Source: Vagococcus allomyrinae (lineage in GTDB: Bacteria; Bacillota; Bacilli; Lactobacillales; Vagococcaceae). From it: a stretch of DNA of 38,613 bases. A program made the position numbers and the translations under genes. This document shows, one piece after another, positions 1 through 9,096 of this stretch (the first letter of the stretch is position 1; each line of letters begins with the position of its first letter). The notes beneath the pieces were generated by a model. It did not search any database. It worked only from the letters and a program-made list of their open reading frames with translations, and was not told the DNA's origin. Location of the stretch: the NCBI RefSeq assembly GCF_017829975.1, contig NZ_JAEEGA010000029.1:1-38613 (forward strand), in the 5' to 3' direction.

Positions 1-123
1 CTTTATTTTTTCTACCTATATTATCTCAAATTGAACAAGAAAAATCTTTAAAATTAAAAAAAAGTTGTATAAAACAAAAATCGTCTTACACAACTTTGAA
101 TATTTAACTTTTTCAGCAGCCTC
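1..123. mobile_element. Left copy of a terminal repeat, probable IS end
   Basis: These 123 bases match the reverse complement of 38491-38613 with no gaps and roughly 15 mismatches. The outer 36 bases are identical in the two copies. The tip, ending CAGCAGCCTC at 123, faces into the window. An imperfect hairpin lies inside (arms 61-75 and 83-97) and could act as a terminator for ffh, which ends 47 bases away. No transposase is visible, so the element body must lie left of base 1. The arrangement (a sharp tip plus a subterminal hairpin) suits an insertion sequence end. The family is not identified; an IS1182-like element is only a guess. Confidence 0.55.
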
Positions 124-170
124 GAAAAATTTCCGACTTTTTTATCGTATGAGAATTTTCTGACAATCGC

Positions 171-1592
171 TTATTTTTTCTTTTTACGCATTTTCTTTTT
201 ACGATTTTTCTTAACCATCGAATTCATGGCCATCTTACCCATCTTGCCCTTTATTCCTGTCCCAAACATCTGGTCCATTCCAGCAGGCATCTTGCCCTTA
301 CTCATCTGTTGCATCATCTTGCGAGACTCATTAAACTGCTTGATCATGCGATTGACTTCAATGACATTATTTCCTGAACCAGCGGCAATCCGCCGACGAC
401 GGCTTGGTGTCAACAAATCAGGATTTTCACGTTCCGCCGGAGTCATTGAAAAAACCATCGCTTTTTTACGTTCCACATCTTTTGGATCAACTTGAATTTG
501 ATCCATTCCAGGAATATTGTTCATGCCGGGAATCATCTTAAGGATGTCCTCTAAAGGTCCCATTCCCATGACTTGATCCATCTGCTCAATAAAATCATTA
601 AAATCGAAGGTGTTCTCCTTCATTTTGGTGGCTAATTCTTCCGCTTTCTTTTCATCATAATCAACTTGTGCTTTCTCGATTAGTGTTAACATATCGCCCA
701 TGCCCAAAATACGGCTGGACATTCGATCTGGATGGAACACTTCCAAATCTGTCAATTTTTCGCCAGTCCCTACAAATTTAATCGGCTTACCGGTTACGGC
801 TCGAATTGAAAGGGCCGCACCACCACGAGTATCTCCATCTAATTTTGTGACGATAACTCCGGTAATTTCCAACTGCTCATTAAAACTTTCGGCAACATTA
901 ACGGCATCTTGTCCCGTCATCGCATCGACGACTAACAAAATTTCATCTGGATTAGCCAATTCTTTGATTTGCTTTAACTCTTCCATTAACAGTTCATCAA
1001 TATGCAAACGTCCCGCTGTATCAATAAACACATAATCATTTTTATTGGCATAAGCCTGTTCCAAACCTTGACGGACAATTTCAACCGGGCTAACATCTGT
1101 CCCCATATCAAAGACCGGCACATCAATTTGTTGCCCTAATACTTTTAACTGCTCAATGGCCGCCGGACGATAAACGTCACCTGCGATTAAAAGAGGACGG
1201 GCGTTTTCAGTTTTCTTTAAATGATTGGCCATTTTTCCAACAAAGGTTGTTTTACCTGCCCCTTGTAAACCTGACATCATGATGATAGTCGGGATTTTAG
1301 GAGATTTATTTAAAGGAACCGCCGCTGTTCCTAACGTTTCAGTTAGCTCTTCGTCCACAATTTTAACGATTTGTTGAGCTGGTGATAAACTTTCTAAAAC
1401 CTCAACACCAACGGCTCGATCACTGACTCGCTTAGTAAAATCTTTGACAACGTTGAAGTTAACGTCGGCTTCTAATAAAGCCAAACGAATTTCTCTCATC
1501 ATTTCCTTAACATCAGATGCAGAAACCTTTCCTTTACGACGTAATTTGCTCATCGCATTCTGCAAACGATCTGTTAAACTTTCAAATGCCAT
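171..1592 (-). CDS. ffh: Signal recognition particle protein Ffh (SRP54)
   Basis: GTPase of the signal recognition particle. It binds the SRP RNA and the signal peptides of nascent membrane and secreted proteins and delivers ribosomes to FtsY. The 473 residues give the normal order: an N-terminal helical domain, the G domain with the P-loop GLQGAGKTT, DTAGRLH and TKLDGDTRGG, then the methionine-rich M domain with the RNA-binding stretch around RRRRIAAGSG. The basic, methionine-rich tail is typical. It lies 12 bases downstream of ylxM, with which it forms the usual operon. FtsY, often upstream of ylxM, is not in the window, and the repeat end at 1-123 sits where rpsP is commonly found in relatives. 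Confidence 0.98.
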   Translation of the reverse strand: MAFESLTDRLQNAMSKLRRKGKVSASDVKEMMREIRLALLEADVNFNVVKDFTKRVSDRAVGVEVLESLSPAQQIVKIVDEELTETLGTAAVPLNKSPKIPTIIMMSGLQGAGKTTFVGKMANHLKKTENARPLLIAGDVYRPAAIEQLKVLGQQIDVPVFDMGTDVSPVEIVRQGLEQAYANKNDYVFIDTAGRLHIDELLMEELKQIKELANPDEILLVVDAMTGQDAVNVAESFNEQLEITGVIVTKLDGDTRGGAALSIRAVTGKPIKFVGTGEKLTDLEVFHPDRMSSRILGMGDMLTLIEKAQVDYDEKKAEELATKMKENTFDFNDFIEQMDQVMGMGPLEDILKMIPGMNNIPGMDQIQVDPKDVERKKAMVFSMTPAERENPDLLTPSRRRRIAAGSGNNVIEVNRMIKQFNESRKMMQQMSKGKMPAGMDQMFGTGIKGKMGKMAMNSMVKKNRKKKMRKKKK

Positions 1593-1604
1593 ACTTATTT
1601 TCTC

Positions 1605-1943
1605 CTATTCTTCTATCTCTTGAATGTTCTTGATTAATTCCAGTAATACTTGATCTTCTGGATAGTTTTCTTTGACATGATCTTGCATCTTGTTTATCAA
1701 TTCTTCCCGAACGATAAAGTTTGAATAAAGATGGAGCTTGCGCTCATAATTTTCTAAAATTTTATCTGTTCGCTTAATATTATCATAAACAGCTTGGCGA
1801 CTGACACCGTATTCCTCAGCAATCTCCCCTAAGGAAAAATCATCAGCATAATACAACTCGATATAGTTCATCTGCTTTTCTGTTAAAAGTGTCGAATAAA
1901 ATTCAAACAATGCGTTCATGCGATTGGTTTTTTCGATAGCCAT
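1605..1943 (-). CDS. ylxM: YlxM family SRP-associated helix-turn-helix protein
   Basis: This small protein of 112 residues has a sigma-factor-like helix-turn-helix around residues 20-55 ([13 protein letters not shown], then [19 protein letters not shown]). The YlxM/p13 family is encoded beside ffh in many Firmicutes and has been linked to SRP function in streptococci. The start is ATG with a strong TAGGAGG site seven bases before it. An extended leader of about 110 bases separates it from a TATAAT-like -10 at 2062-2067. Synteny with ffh makes the assignment secure, although the molecular role of the family is only partly known. Confidence 0.93.
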   Translation of the reverse strand: MAIEKTNRMNALFEFYSTLLTEKQMNYIELYYADDFSLGEIAEEYGVSRQAVYDNIKRTDKILENYERKLHLYSNFIVREELINKMQDHVKENYPEDQVLLELIKNIQEIEE

Positions 1944-2061
1944 TTTGTACCTCCTAGTTTAACAAGCTCGTGTTTAATAGACCTCTTTTGCTGCTCCTTC
2001 AGTGTCTAAATCGACAAAAGCTAAAATTCTGAGAAACCTCACACATCTACTACTCTATCAT

Positions 2062-2067
2062 ATTATA
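2062..2067 (-). promoter_or_regulatory. Probable -10 of the ylxM-ffh promoter
   Basis: On the minus strand the hexamer is TATAAT. A weak GTGGCA-like -35 lies 18 bases upstream. The inferred leader runs about 110 bases to ylxM. The rest of the 1944-2181 gap shows no other clear feature. Confidence 0.5.
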
Positions 2068-2181
2068 CCTTTATCTCTAGCAAGTTGCCACTCTATCTAT
2101 ATCCAGTTCTAGGTTACCTATTTCAACGGAAATAGTCAATCAAAAATCAGTGTTTCAATCACTTTTCTTTGCTTTTTACGC

Positions 2182-2664
2182 TTATAAAATTCCCTCTTTA
2201 CTTAAGCTGGATTTGACTGTCTCCCACTCTGTATCAGCATAAACCACTATTCCCTGATTTCTAAAATAAGCTGTTGCCACGCCAACGCCAGCTATTTTAT
2301 GGCCACTGAACGCACCGTCATAAATCTGCTGAACCCCACAAGAAGGACTTTTTTCTTTTAAGATTAACGTCGTCACTTGTTTATCGACTAATTGATGATA
2401 GGCTTGTTTAGCGCCAGCCTGATAGATGTCCGTCACATCAAAACCACTATTATCAAGTACTTTGGCAGAACCCAACCACACATCTAAACCATCACCACCA
2501 ACAATTTCAGCCGGCTTTCGTGGAATCGGCAAGCCGCCAGCCACTTCCGGGCAAATCATCACTGCTTTGCCATTCTCAACTAAGTGAACCAATTCAGCTA
2601 TTGTTTGACTACCACCATCGTAGCGGCAAGCCATTCCGCCTAAACAAGCACTAATTCCAATCAT
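2182..2664 (-). CDS. DUF523 family protein
   Basis: This 160-residue protein belongs to DUF523, a widespread bacterial family of unproved function. Diagnostic features are the N-terminal ISACLGGMACRYDG segment, the CPEVAGGLPIPR segment around residues 38-50, and KEKSPSCG around residue 105. The conserved cysteines in these segments suggest metal or redox chemistry, which is inference. The ATG has a GGAGTG site five bases upstream. An extended -10 (TGCTATAAT on the minus strand, 2701-2709) gives a leader of about 30 bases. It appears to be a single-gene unit, separated from the aminotransferase gene by a strong hairpin and a candidate RNA. Confidence 0.88.
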   Translation of the reverse strand: MIGISACLGGMACRYDGGSQTIAELVHLVENGKAVMICPEVAGGLPIPRKPAEIVGGDGLDVWLGSAKVLDNSGFDVTDIYQAGAKQAYHQLVDKQVTTLILKEKSPSCGVQQIYDGAFSGHKIAGVGVATAYFRNQGIVVYADTEWETVKSSLSKEGIL

Positions 2665-2700
2665 CGAATCACTCCATTCACAAGGGCTTATAAGGTATTA

Positions 2701-2709
2701 ATTATAGCA
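2701..2709 (-). promoter_or_regulatory. Extended -10 promoter of the DUF523 gene
   Basis: On the minus strand the sequence reads TGCTATAAT, a consensus extended -10. No good -35 is visible at 17 bases, as is common for extended -10 promoters. The predicted start is near 2694. Confidence 0.55.
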
Positions 2710-2761
2710 TACTTTCGGTCAAATTTATTGTTTTATCAAGATAGGCTAGTAATTTAATAGT

Positions 2762-2903
2762 GAGTATGATATACTCATCTACATGCGATGAGGCGACAGA
2801 ACTCGATTTAGGAGTTCCATCCTACTATTAACACTTTGTGGAAGGTGAGTAGGAGAGACAAAAGTGGTAGTGATTGACTTAGGTCAATCACTACCACTTT
2901 TTT
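2762..2903 (+). ncRNA. Candidate structured small RNA ending in a terminator
   Basis: Between two minus-strand genes the plus strand carries a run of short perfect stems: GAGTAT/ATACTC (2762-2776), CTCATC/GATGAG (2774-2792), GAACTC/GAGTTC (2799-2817), CCTACT/AGTAGG (2821-2853, enclosing CAC-TTT-GTG), then the terminator hairpin at 2861-2900 followed by T6. Single-stranded purine-rich GGAAGGTG and GGAGAGACAAAAG lie between stems. A TATGAT at 2765-2770 could be the -10 but no convincing -35 is seen. No open reading frame fits. No known RNA family was recognised. The alternative is that it is only the 3' region of the aminotransferase transcript read from the other strand. Confidence 0.45.
2861..2903. 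terminator. Strong bidirectional terminator
   Basis: A perfect 18-bp stem (2861-2878 with 2883-2900) closes on the four-base loop TTAG and is flanked by T6 on the plus side and T4 on the minus side. On the minus strand it ends the aminotransferase transcript. On the plus strand it would end the candidate RNA upstream. Confidence 0.85.
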
Positions 2904-2909
2904 GCATAC

Positions 2910-4079
2910 TTATTTTGATTGAATGTAAGCTTTAAGACGTTTCATCGCCTCTACCAATTTATCCATGTCAGCTGCATAGCTAATTCGAACGTAACCTTGA
3001 CCAGCTACACCAAAAGCACTCCCAGGGACGATAGCCACCCGATGCTGATTTGCCAGCTCCTGACAAAACATCAAGGAATCTTGCGGGAAACCGGCTGGAA
3101 TTTTGGCAAAAATATAGAACGCACCAGACGGCTTGGCAATCTCAAAACCTAAGTCAGTCATTTCTTTAAAAACAAAATCACGACGCTCACGATAGGCTTC
3201 CTTCATGACCAAACCATCATCAATGCCGACAGTTAAGGCATTAACCGCCGCTTTTTGGGCCACTGTTGTTGCGGCTGTCACGAGAAATTGATGAGTTTTA
3301 GCAATTTCTCGTGCAATGGCTGTTCGCGTTAGAACAAAACCAATTCGCCAGCCGGTCATCGCATGAGACTTGGATAAGCCGCTAATGAGAATGGTTTGCT
3401 CTGGTAAAAACTCCCCTATTGAAACATGGTGATCATCATAAGATAATTCACTATAGATTTCATCTGACAAAACAAAAATATTGTGGTTTCTTAGTGAATC
3501 AGCAATCGCGATCACTTCTTGACGGGTATAAGTGACACCCGTTGGATTACTCGGGTAATTTAAAATAATGGCTTTCACTTGATCACCATGTTCTGCCATA
3601 GCCGCTTCAATCATGTCGGGACTCAATACAAACCCGTTATTCGATGTATCGATCTCGATGGTTTCCGCTCCTGCTAGCGTAATAACCGGTCCATAACCAG
3701 GAAAAGCAGGAGTTGGAATCAGGACCTTATCCCCTGGATTCAAAATTGCCAACAGACTGGCACTATAAGCCTCAGTCGCTCCTACTGTCACTAAAATTTC
3801 TCCTTGAGGATCATAGCTAACACGGTATTTTTTTTGAAAAAAATCTCGAACTGCTTCTCTTAATTCGATCAACCCTGAATTGATTGTATAATGAGAAAAA
3901 TCTTCTTGAATCGCCTTAATTCCAGCATTCTTTACGTGCTCAGGGGTATTAAAATCAGGCTCTCCTAAAGTTAATTTAATGATTCCCTCGATGCTTGTAC
4001 AATCTTCATCAAATTGTCTGATAGGTGATGGGGTAATCTTCCCCAATTGCTGATTAAAATGTGGTATAAATTCTGACAT
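2910..4079 (-). CDS. PLP-dependent class I/II aminotransferase, PatA-like
   Basis: Fold-type I aminotransferase of 389 residues. The family signature TLGEPDFNTPEHV lies near residue 35. NYPSNPTGVTY (about 175) and LSDEIYSELSY (about 205) contact the cofactor. The Schiff-base lysine is in SGLSKSHAMTGWRIG near 235, and the carboxylate-binding arginine in GQGYVRISYA near 367. The substrate cannot be read from sequence: aromatic, branched-chain or N-acetyl-diaminopimelate activities all occur in this subgroup. The start chosen is the ATG eight bases after AAGGAG; an in-frame ATG two codons earlier is too close to that site. It is a paralogue of aspB at 11281-12468 but shares no operon with it. 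Confidence 0.92.
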   Translation of the reverse strand: MSEFIPHFNQQLGKITPSPIRQFDEDCTSIEGIIKLTLGEPDFNTPEHVKNAGIKAIQEDFSHYTINSGLIELREAVRDFFQKKYRVSYDPQGEILVTVGATEAYSASLLAILNPGDKVLIPTPAFPGYGPVITLAGAETIEIDTSNNGFVLSPDMIEAAMAEHGDQVKAIILNYPSNPTGVTYTRQEVIAIADSLRNHNIFVLSDEIYSELSYDDHHVSIGEFLPEQTILISGLSKSHAMTGWRIGFVLTRTAIAREIAKTHQFLVTAATTVAQKAAVNALTVGIDDGLVMKEAYRERRDFVFKEMTDLGFEIAKPSGAFYIFAKIPAGFPQDSLMFCQELANQHRVAIVPGSAFGVAGQGYVRISYAADMDKLVEAMKRLKAYIQSK

Positions 4080-4214
4080 CAACATCGCTCCTTAGTCTTT
4101 TTATAATAATATCACAGTCTTGTAAGCAAATCTTTAATTTTCACTTAATTCATCACGAATATATGGAATTTTCTGAAAAAAACTAATAACAGTCAATTTT
4201 CAGCATTGAACCGC

Positions 4215-5699
4215 CTAAAATTCCTTTTGCATCTTAGCAAGTTCCAATTCAAGGATAATTGACTCTAATTTTTTAAGACTATCAGGCGTGACCATTTCAT
4301 TAATATAAACAATTCGGCCATCGTACGCAAATCTGGCTAACGTAAAATCCGTCACAACTAAATCAATGGCTGACCATAAATTATTTTGATGAACTTCTTG
4401 CGCACTAACGTACTCCAGACGATCATCTGAAAAAAGACTAAGAAACTGTTGTCGGTAAAACTGTTCTTTAACAAACCCTTTTTCAGATAAAAAAGTTACT
4501 CTTACGGGCTCTAATATATTTTCTTGAGAAAAAGTTTTATAAATAATATAGAGTTGTTGATTCAACATGACTTCATTTCTAAAGTAGTGTTTAGCATATT
4601 TTTTATCTTTAATTCGGGTCTTCATTTTCACAATTTTACGATTAAAATCAGTTCCTGCTAACTTTTTTAATTGGCTCGAAAGACTTGTCGTTTTGCTATC
4701 GTAATTAAACTCATGATAACTCTCCAAAAGCTGTAAAGGAGCAAAGGCATCAATAAAACTGACCATCATCCTTAAGCTACTATTTTGAGGATAAAAAGCC
4801 TGACTTGCATCTAATGCAAGTTGATACACATTATGATCTGTCATACTAGAATGAATGACACGACGATGCATGGCCGCTTCTGACAGATATTTAACGGGAA
4901 ACAATTCAATTGAACTAACTAACATGGCTTTCTCATCAAACGTTAGTGGACGATCAAGATAATCCTCGATAAGCTCAAGCGGATTATCAAAGGCATGGTC
5001 CTCTAATAAAAATTTAAATTTTTCATCATCAATCGATTCAACGGCATAAGGATTATCCGTCATGGATAGATGAACCGCTGTGATGATCGTATAAAAATAT
5101 TCAACAGCAGGGCTTAAAAAAACTTCTAGCTCTTGGGCTACTAATTTTACAAATTTATTTAACACATTGTAATCCAAATCCTGAAAAACCCACAGGTCAT
5201 CGACAACGGCTTTTTCTTTTAACATTTGCAAATAGAAAAAACGAATCTGCCAAGCATCACCGCTTAAATACCAGTAATTATTTTCGTTAATTAACTCAAT
5301 GCCAACCTGCTTCAAGTAAGCTGTTAACTCTCGACTATGACGATAAGCAACCGAAATACTATAGTAATACTTTGCTGCCCAATCCTCCAACGTTTCAACA
5401 TTGCCTAATAATAAATCCGAGAGAAATTGAACCATAAAAGTCTGATTACTGATAAGAGCGCTGACTTGACGCTTATTTAAATGATCTTTTTTACTGAGAA
5501 AGAGACCATTGTCAACATACTCTATTGTCGTAAATTTACTAATTAAGAGATTAGCATCAACAATTGTTTTATCCAAGGTAGGACGAGAACAATTTATCTG
5601 CCGTGAAGCCTCTTGTTTTGATAAGGGTTTATTGGCATCTATTAAAGTATTCAACAAATCGTAGATTCGCTGTAATTGTTTTGTCAATTTATAGTACAA
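4215..5699 (-). CDS. Mga-like helix-turn-helix transcriptional regulator
   Basis: 494 residues with the architecture of the Mga/AtxA class of PRD-containing virulence and sugar regulators. An N-terminal helix-turn-helix (about 20-55, SKQEASRQINCSRPTLDKTI) and a second HTH-like region near 95-135 are followed by a helical, PRD-like middle and a C-terminal EIIB-like domain (about 395-490, beginning EPVRVTFLSEKG and containing IDLVVTDF). In this class phosphorylation by the PTS tunes activity. The start is TTG nine bases after GAGGGG. It stands alone with no adjacent PTS, surface protein or toxin gene, so its targets cannot be inferred. A cre-like site downstream of its -10 suggests CcpA control. 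Confidence 0.8.
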   Translation of the reverse strand: MYYKLTKQLQRIYDLLNTLIDANKPLSKQEASRQINCSRPTLDKTIVDANLLISKFTTIEYVDNGLFLSKKDHLNKRQVSALISNQTFMVQFLSDLLLGNVETLEDWAAKYYYSISVAYRHSRELTAYLKQVGIELINENNYWYLSGDAWQIRFFYLQMLKEKAVVDDLWVFQDLDYNVLNKFVKLVAQELEVFLSPAVEYFYTIITAVHLSMTDNPYAVESIDDEKFKFLLEDHAFDNPLELIEDYLDRPLTFDEKAMLVSSIELFPVKYLSEAAMHRRVIHSSMTDHNVYQLALDASQAFYPQNSSLRMMVSFIDAFAPLQLLESYHEFNYDSKTTSLSSQLKKLAGTDFNRKIVKMKTRIKDKKYAKHYFRNEVMLNQQLYIIYKTFSQENILEPVRVTFLSEKGFVKEQFYRQQFLSLFSDDRLEYVSAQEVHQNNLWSAIDLVVTDFTLARFAYDGRIVYINEMVTPDSLKKLESIILELELAKMQKEF

Positions 5700-5772
5700 G
5701 TCTACTTGCCCCTCTCTATTTTTTCATTAAACAATTGATTCTCACTTCCCTATTTCACAACAAAACATTTAA

Positions 5773-5791
5773 AACGAACGCTTTCATTATA
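5773..5791 (-). promoter_or_regulatory. -10 with adjoining cre-like site of the Mga-like gene
   Basis: On the minus strand TATAAT (5786-5791) is followed at once by TGAAAGCGTTCGTT (5773-5786). This matches the first ten positions of the CcpA operator consensus TGWAANCGNTNWCA and diverges at the last three. A site just after the -10 would repress. The plus-strand AGGAGG nearby has no start codon behind it and is not used for translation. Confidence 0.4.
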
Positions 5792-5852
5792 AAAAGGAGG
5801 TTATTAACACCATACCATATTTTCCCTATAGAGAAAACTAAAAAACCAGCGA

Positions 5853-5889
5853 AAAAGACTAAAAGATAACGCTCACCTTTTAGTCTTTT
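5853..5889 (-). terminator. Terminator of the copYZA operon
   Basis: Perfect 13-bp stem AAAAGACTAAAAG (5853-5865) with its complement at 5877-5889, loop of 11 bases, about ten bases beyond the copA stop. T-rich sequence on both sides means it may work both ways. Confidence 0.75.
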
Positions 5890-5900
5890 AATCTCGCTAG

Positions 5901-8117
5901 TTATAGTTTTTTTCGATTGAGGCTCAACGAATTAAGCAACACACTAACTGAACTAAAGGCCATTGCCCCCCCAGCAATAATTGGGTTTAAAAAGCCAATG
6001 GCAGCAAATGGAATACCAATTGTATTGTATATAAACGCCCAAAATAAATTTTGTTTTATCTTGCGCATGGTTAGATGAGACAACGTTGTTGTCTTAGATA
6101 AATTAAGCAAGTCTCCATTCATTAAAGTGACATCCGCTGTTTCCATCGCAATGTCAGTCCCGGTTCCCATGGCAATTCCCACATCAGCCATAGCAATGGC
6201 TGGTGCATCGTTAATACCATCTCCAACCATCGCAACAAACTTGCCCTCATCCTGGAGTTTTTTGACATAATTTGCTTTATCCTCAGGTAATACTTCAGCA
6301 AACACGTGTTGACTGTCCAAGTTTACTTGAGAGCCAATAAATTCTGCTGTCCGACGATTATCCCCGGTCATCATGTAAACCTCAACGCCTTGATCTTGCA
6401 GTTCTTGGATGGCTTTTGCTGACGTCTCTTTAACTTCATCGGCTACAGCAATCACTCCTAATACAGCGTGCTGATCCGCTAGATACATGACTGTCTTTCC
6501 TTCGCCTTCCATCTTTAAAACCAATTCATCATTAGCATAAAAGGGAATGTCATTCTCACTCAACAGACGTTTCGTTCCAACAAAATAGAGTTTACCATCT
6601 AAAATACCGCTGATGCCCGCGCCAACTAAGGCTTTAAATTCATTCACTTCTTTGTTGATAGAAACATCTTCGGTTTGAGCATAATGGACAATCGCTTTAG
6701 CTAAAGGATGTTCTGAACTGCTCTCCAATGAGCCTAAAATGCTCAAAACTTCCTCTCCCTTAAGAAAGCTATCATCCGCTAAATAAAAATTCGTGACACT
6801 AGGTTTGCCTTTGGTAATGGTTCCCGTTTTATCAACTACAATTGCATTGATGTGAGAAGCCCGCTCAAGAGACTCGCCACCTTTAATTAAGATCCCATTT
6901 TTAGCCCCTAAACCAGTCCCTACCATAATCGCTGTAGGAGTTGCCAATCCAAGGGCACAGGGACAAGCAATAACTAAAACGGCCACACTGTGTAATAAAG
7001 CTACTTCCCAATCGCCTATTACCAAACCTGAAATAATCAGGGTTAACAACGCAATGACTAAAACGATTGGCACGAAAATCGCGGAAATCTTGTCTGCCAC
7101 TGCTTGAATCGGCGCTTTACTCCCTTGGGCTTCTTCCACCATGCGAATAATCCGTGATAAAGCCGTCTCAGAGCCAATCTGAGTGGCTTTAAAGGTTATT
7201 GCGCCATTGGCATTAATAGTACCACCAAAAACGCCATCATCAATACTTTTCTCAACAGGCAAACTTTCACCTGTTAACATGCTTTCATCAATGGTCGTGT
7301 TGCCTTCCAAGATGACCCCATCAACTGGCACTTGTTCGCCAGGGCGAACACGGACCACATCATTTAATAATACCTCTTCAGTAGGAATCACTTTTTCAAC
7401 GCCATCACGTATCACAGTTGCCGTCTTGGCTTGGAGAGCCATCAGTTGCTTAATGGCACCGCTTGTCCGATTTTTAGCATTTTGTTCCAAATACTTACCA
7501 AGTAAAATCAACGTGATAATCACCGCACTGGTTTCAAAATAGAGATCCATTGGATGCCCACTAATAAAGCCATTGTAAATACTTAATAAATAAGCTGCTG
7601 ATGTTCCAATAGCCACAAGCACGTCCATATTTGGTGCCTTGGTTTTAATAGCGTGGTAAGCTCCACGGTAAAAACGAGCCCCAATCCAAAACTGAACAGG
7701 TGTTGCTAAAGCTAGTTGCACCAATGGTTGATGTAAAAATTCAGATACTGGATTGTGAATCTTTAACAACATCATGATCATGGCAATAACCATCGGGGTA
7801 CTTAAAAGTGCACTGATGATTAAATCTCGTTTCATTTTACTTATTTCAGCTTGTTTATTGGCTTCAATCTGCCGTTTATGTTCCTCATCAAATAAAATGG
7901 CGCCATACCCAATTTTTTCCACACTGGCAATTAATTTCTCAACATCCGTTGTGCTGTCCTCATATTGAACAGTCGCTCTTTCAGTAGCTAAATTAACATT
8001 CGCATTTTTGACTCCCGGTTGATTATTGAGTTCTTTTTCAATTCTAGCGGAACAGTTCGCACAAGTCATCCCACTGATTGCTAAAGTTTCAACTTCAATA
8101 TGCCCTGCTTGATCCAT
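5901..8117 (-). CDS. copA: Copper-exporting P1B-type ATPase CopA
   Basis: Pumps Cu(I) out of the cell across the cytoplasmic membrane using ATP. 738 residues with a single N-terminal heavy-metal domain (GMTCANC, cysteines 19 and 22), the TGES actuator loop (about 283), the CPC metal site in TM6 (385-387), the phosphorylated Asp429 in DKTGT, the HP motif in SSEHPLAKA, and GDGINDAP. The last two membrane helices carry FIYNTIG and [15 protein letters not shown], the Tyr-Asn and Met-Ser-Ser pattern of Cu(I) pumps. Its ATG directly abuts the copZ stop, with GAGGTGG inside copZ. It is the distal gene of copY-copZ-copA. No copB follows, unlike in E. hirae. Confidence 0.97.
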   Translation of the reverse strand: MDQAGHIEVETLAISGMTCANCSARIEKELNNQPGVKNANVNLATERATVQYEDSTTDVEKLIASVEKIGYGAILFDEEHKRQIEANKQAEISKMKRDLIISALLSTPMVIAMIMMLLKIHNPVSEFLHQPLVQLALATPVQFWIGARFYRGAYHAIKTKAPNMDVLVAIGTSAAYLLSIYNGFISGHPMDLYFETSAVIITLILLGKYLEQNAKNRTSGAIKQLMALQAKTATVIRDGVEKVIPTEEVLLNDVVRVRPGEQVPVDGVILEGNTTIDESMLTGESLPVEKSIDDGVFGGTINANGAITFKATQIGSETALSRIIRMVEEAQGSKAPIQAVADKISAIFVPIVLVIALLTLIISGLVIGDWEVALLHSVAVLVIACPCALGLATPTAIMVGTGLGAKNGILIKGGESLERASHINAIVVDKTGTITKGKPSVTNFYLADDSFLKGEEVLSILGSLESSSEHPLAKAIVHYAQTEDVSINKEVNEFKALVGAGISGILDGKLYFVGTKRLLSENDIPFYANDELVLKMEGEGKTVMYLADQHAVLGVIAVADEVKETSAKAIQELQDQGVEVYMMTGDNRRTAEFIGSQVNLDSQHVFAEVLPEDKANYVKKLQDEGKFVAMVGDGINDAPAIAMADVGIAMGTGTDIAMETADVTLMNGDLLNLSKTTTLSHLTMRKIKQNLFWAFIYNTIGIPFAAIGFLNPIIAGGAMAFSSVSVLLNSLSLNRKKL

Positions 8118-8327
8118 TTATACCACCTCGGCCTCGTATCCTACCTCTTTGATTTTATTGACAATTTGATCAGAGGATACGTTCGTTTCATCGTATTTAA
8201 CCGTTGCTCTACCTTTTTTTAAATTAACTTTGACTTTTTCCACGCCTGTCAACTCATTTACGCCTTTTTCAACTGATGCTACACAATGGTTACAAGTCAT
8301 CCCTGTTACGCTAAATTCTTTTTTCAT
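8118..8327 (-). CDS. copZ: Copper chaperone CopZ
   Basis: Cytosolic copper chaperone of 69 residues, a single heavy-metal-associated ferredoxin-like domain with the Cu(I)-binding motif GMTCNHC near the N terminus. In the E. hirae system CopZ hands copper to the CopY repressor and to the ATPase. It lies between copY and copA in one transcription unit: 23 bases after copY, zero bases before copA. The domain resembles the N-terminal domain of the neighbouring CopA, as expected. Full length for the family, with no oddities. Confidence 0.96.
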   Translation of the reverse strand: MKKEFSVTGMTCNHCVASVEKGVNELTGVEKVKVNLKKGRATVKYDETNVSSDQIVNKIKEVGYEAEVV

Positions 8328-8350
8328 TTTATTTTCCTTCTTTCTTTTTT

Positions 8351-8797
8351 TTAGTGCTCAGCACATTCACATTGACCTGGCACACAGTTACAGGCAATGC
8401 TTTCAACGGCCGTTTCTTTTTTTGCCACTAACTCTTCCATAATCATGCTTATATCATCATGAGTCAAATCAGCCTCATCAATCAAGTCCGCAATAGTCGC
8501 GCCAATCTTTTTAGCACAGATATGTGCAAAAAGACTTTCCGTCGCACTTTTAACGGTTTCCTCTTCTGTTACTAATGGTCGGTAAATATATTTTTTTCCA
8601 AAATTCTCTGTACTGAGAATGTCCTTTTTAACGAGACGTCCAATCAATGTTTTGATCGTCGGAGGTTTCCACCCCATCTTTTCTTGTAGTATCAGGATAA
8701 TCTCTGGGCTCGTTGTTTCTCCCAGCGTCCAGACGACTCGCATGACTTCCCATTCTGCATCACTAATTTTCACTTGTAGCTTCTCCACCAAACTCAC
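8351..8797 (-). CDS. copY: Copper-responsive repressor CopY
   Basis: BlaI/MecI-type winged-helix repressor (about residues 5-80, with [10 protein letters not shown] and [17 protein letters not shown] as the recognition helix region) and a C-terminal metal site [10 protein letters not shown], exactly the CxCxxxxCxC of enterococcal CopY. Zinc in this site keeps the dimer on DNA; Cu(I) delivered by CopZ displaces it and releases the operon. First gene of copYZA. The start given is a GTG seven bases after GAGG; a TTG two codons earlier and a GTG eight codons later are also possible. Two cop boxes stand immediately upstream. Confidence 0.95.
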   Translation of the reverse strand: MSLVEKLQVKISDAEWEVMRVVWTLGETTSPEIILILQEKMGWKPPTIKTLIGRLVKKDILSTENFGKKYIYRPLVTEEETVKSATESLFAHICAKKIGATIADLIDEADLTHDDISMIMEELVAKKETAVESIACNCVPGQCECAEH

Positions 8798-8812
8798 TTC
8801 CAATCCTCAATT

Positions 8813-8822
8813 TACATTTGTA
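8813..8822. promoter_or_regulatory. Cop box 2 (CopY operator)
   Basis: TACATTTGTA, a perfect match to TACANNTGTA. It lies downstream of the -10, within the short leader of copY. Confidence 0.85.
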
Positions 8823-8839
8823 ATCGACTTGATATTTAT

Positions 8840-8868
8840 AGTTTACAACTGTAATTCGTTTTTGTCAA
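8840..8868 (-). promoter_or_regulatory. copYZA promoter with cop box 1
   Basis: On the minus strand TTGACA (8863-8868), a 17-base spacer, and TAAACT (8840-8845). The first cop box TACAACTGTA (8844-8853) covers the spacer and overlaps the -10. Together with the box at 8813-8822 this is the paired-operator layout known for copYZAB, so bound CopY would block RNA polymerase. Confidence 0.8.
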
Positions 8869-8947
8869 CAAGAAAGTTTTTCGCCAACTAACACCTTCGA
8901 TTGAAACTGAAACTATTAAGAATAATATAATTAAGCCTTTAGACCGA

Positions 8948-8976
8948 TTCCAATTATAACTCTCTTCATCTATACT
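8948..8976 (+). promoter_or_regulatory. Possible promoter of the small membrane protein gene
   Basis: TTCCAA (8948-8953), 17 bases, TATACT (8971-8976). The -35 is weak. The leader would be about 115 bases. Nothing else was recognised in 8892-9087. Confidence 0.35.
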
Positions 8977-9096
8977 GAGGGTAAGATGGCTTGTTGACTA
9001 AACGTAACGACCATTTGATTTACCGTTAATTAAAAATGTCGCTAATCCATCACCAATTCCCAACGATTAGCTGACCTTAAAAAGGGAGTGTTGTGT

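Noticed and set aside
5793-5869. Plus-strand AGGAGG before the copA terminator as the start of a small gene
   Set aside because: No ATG, GTG or TTG follows at a usable distance, and the frame runs into the terminator.
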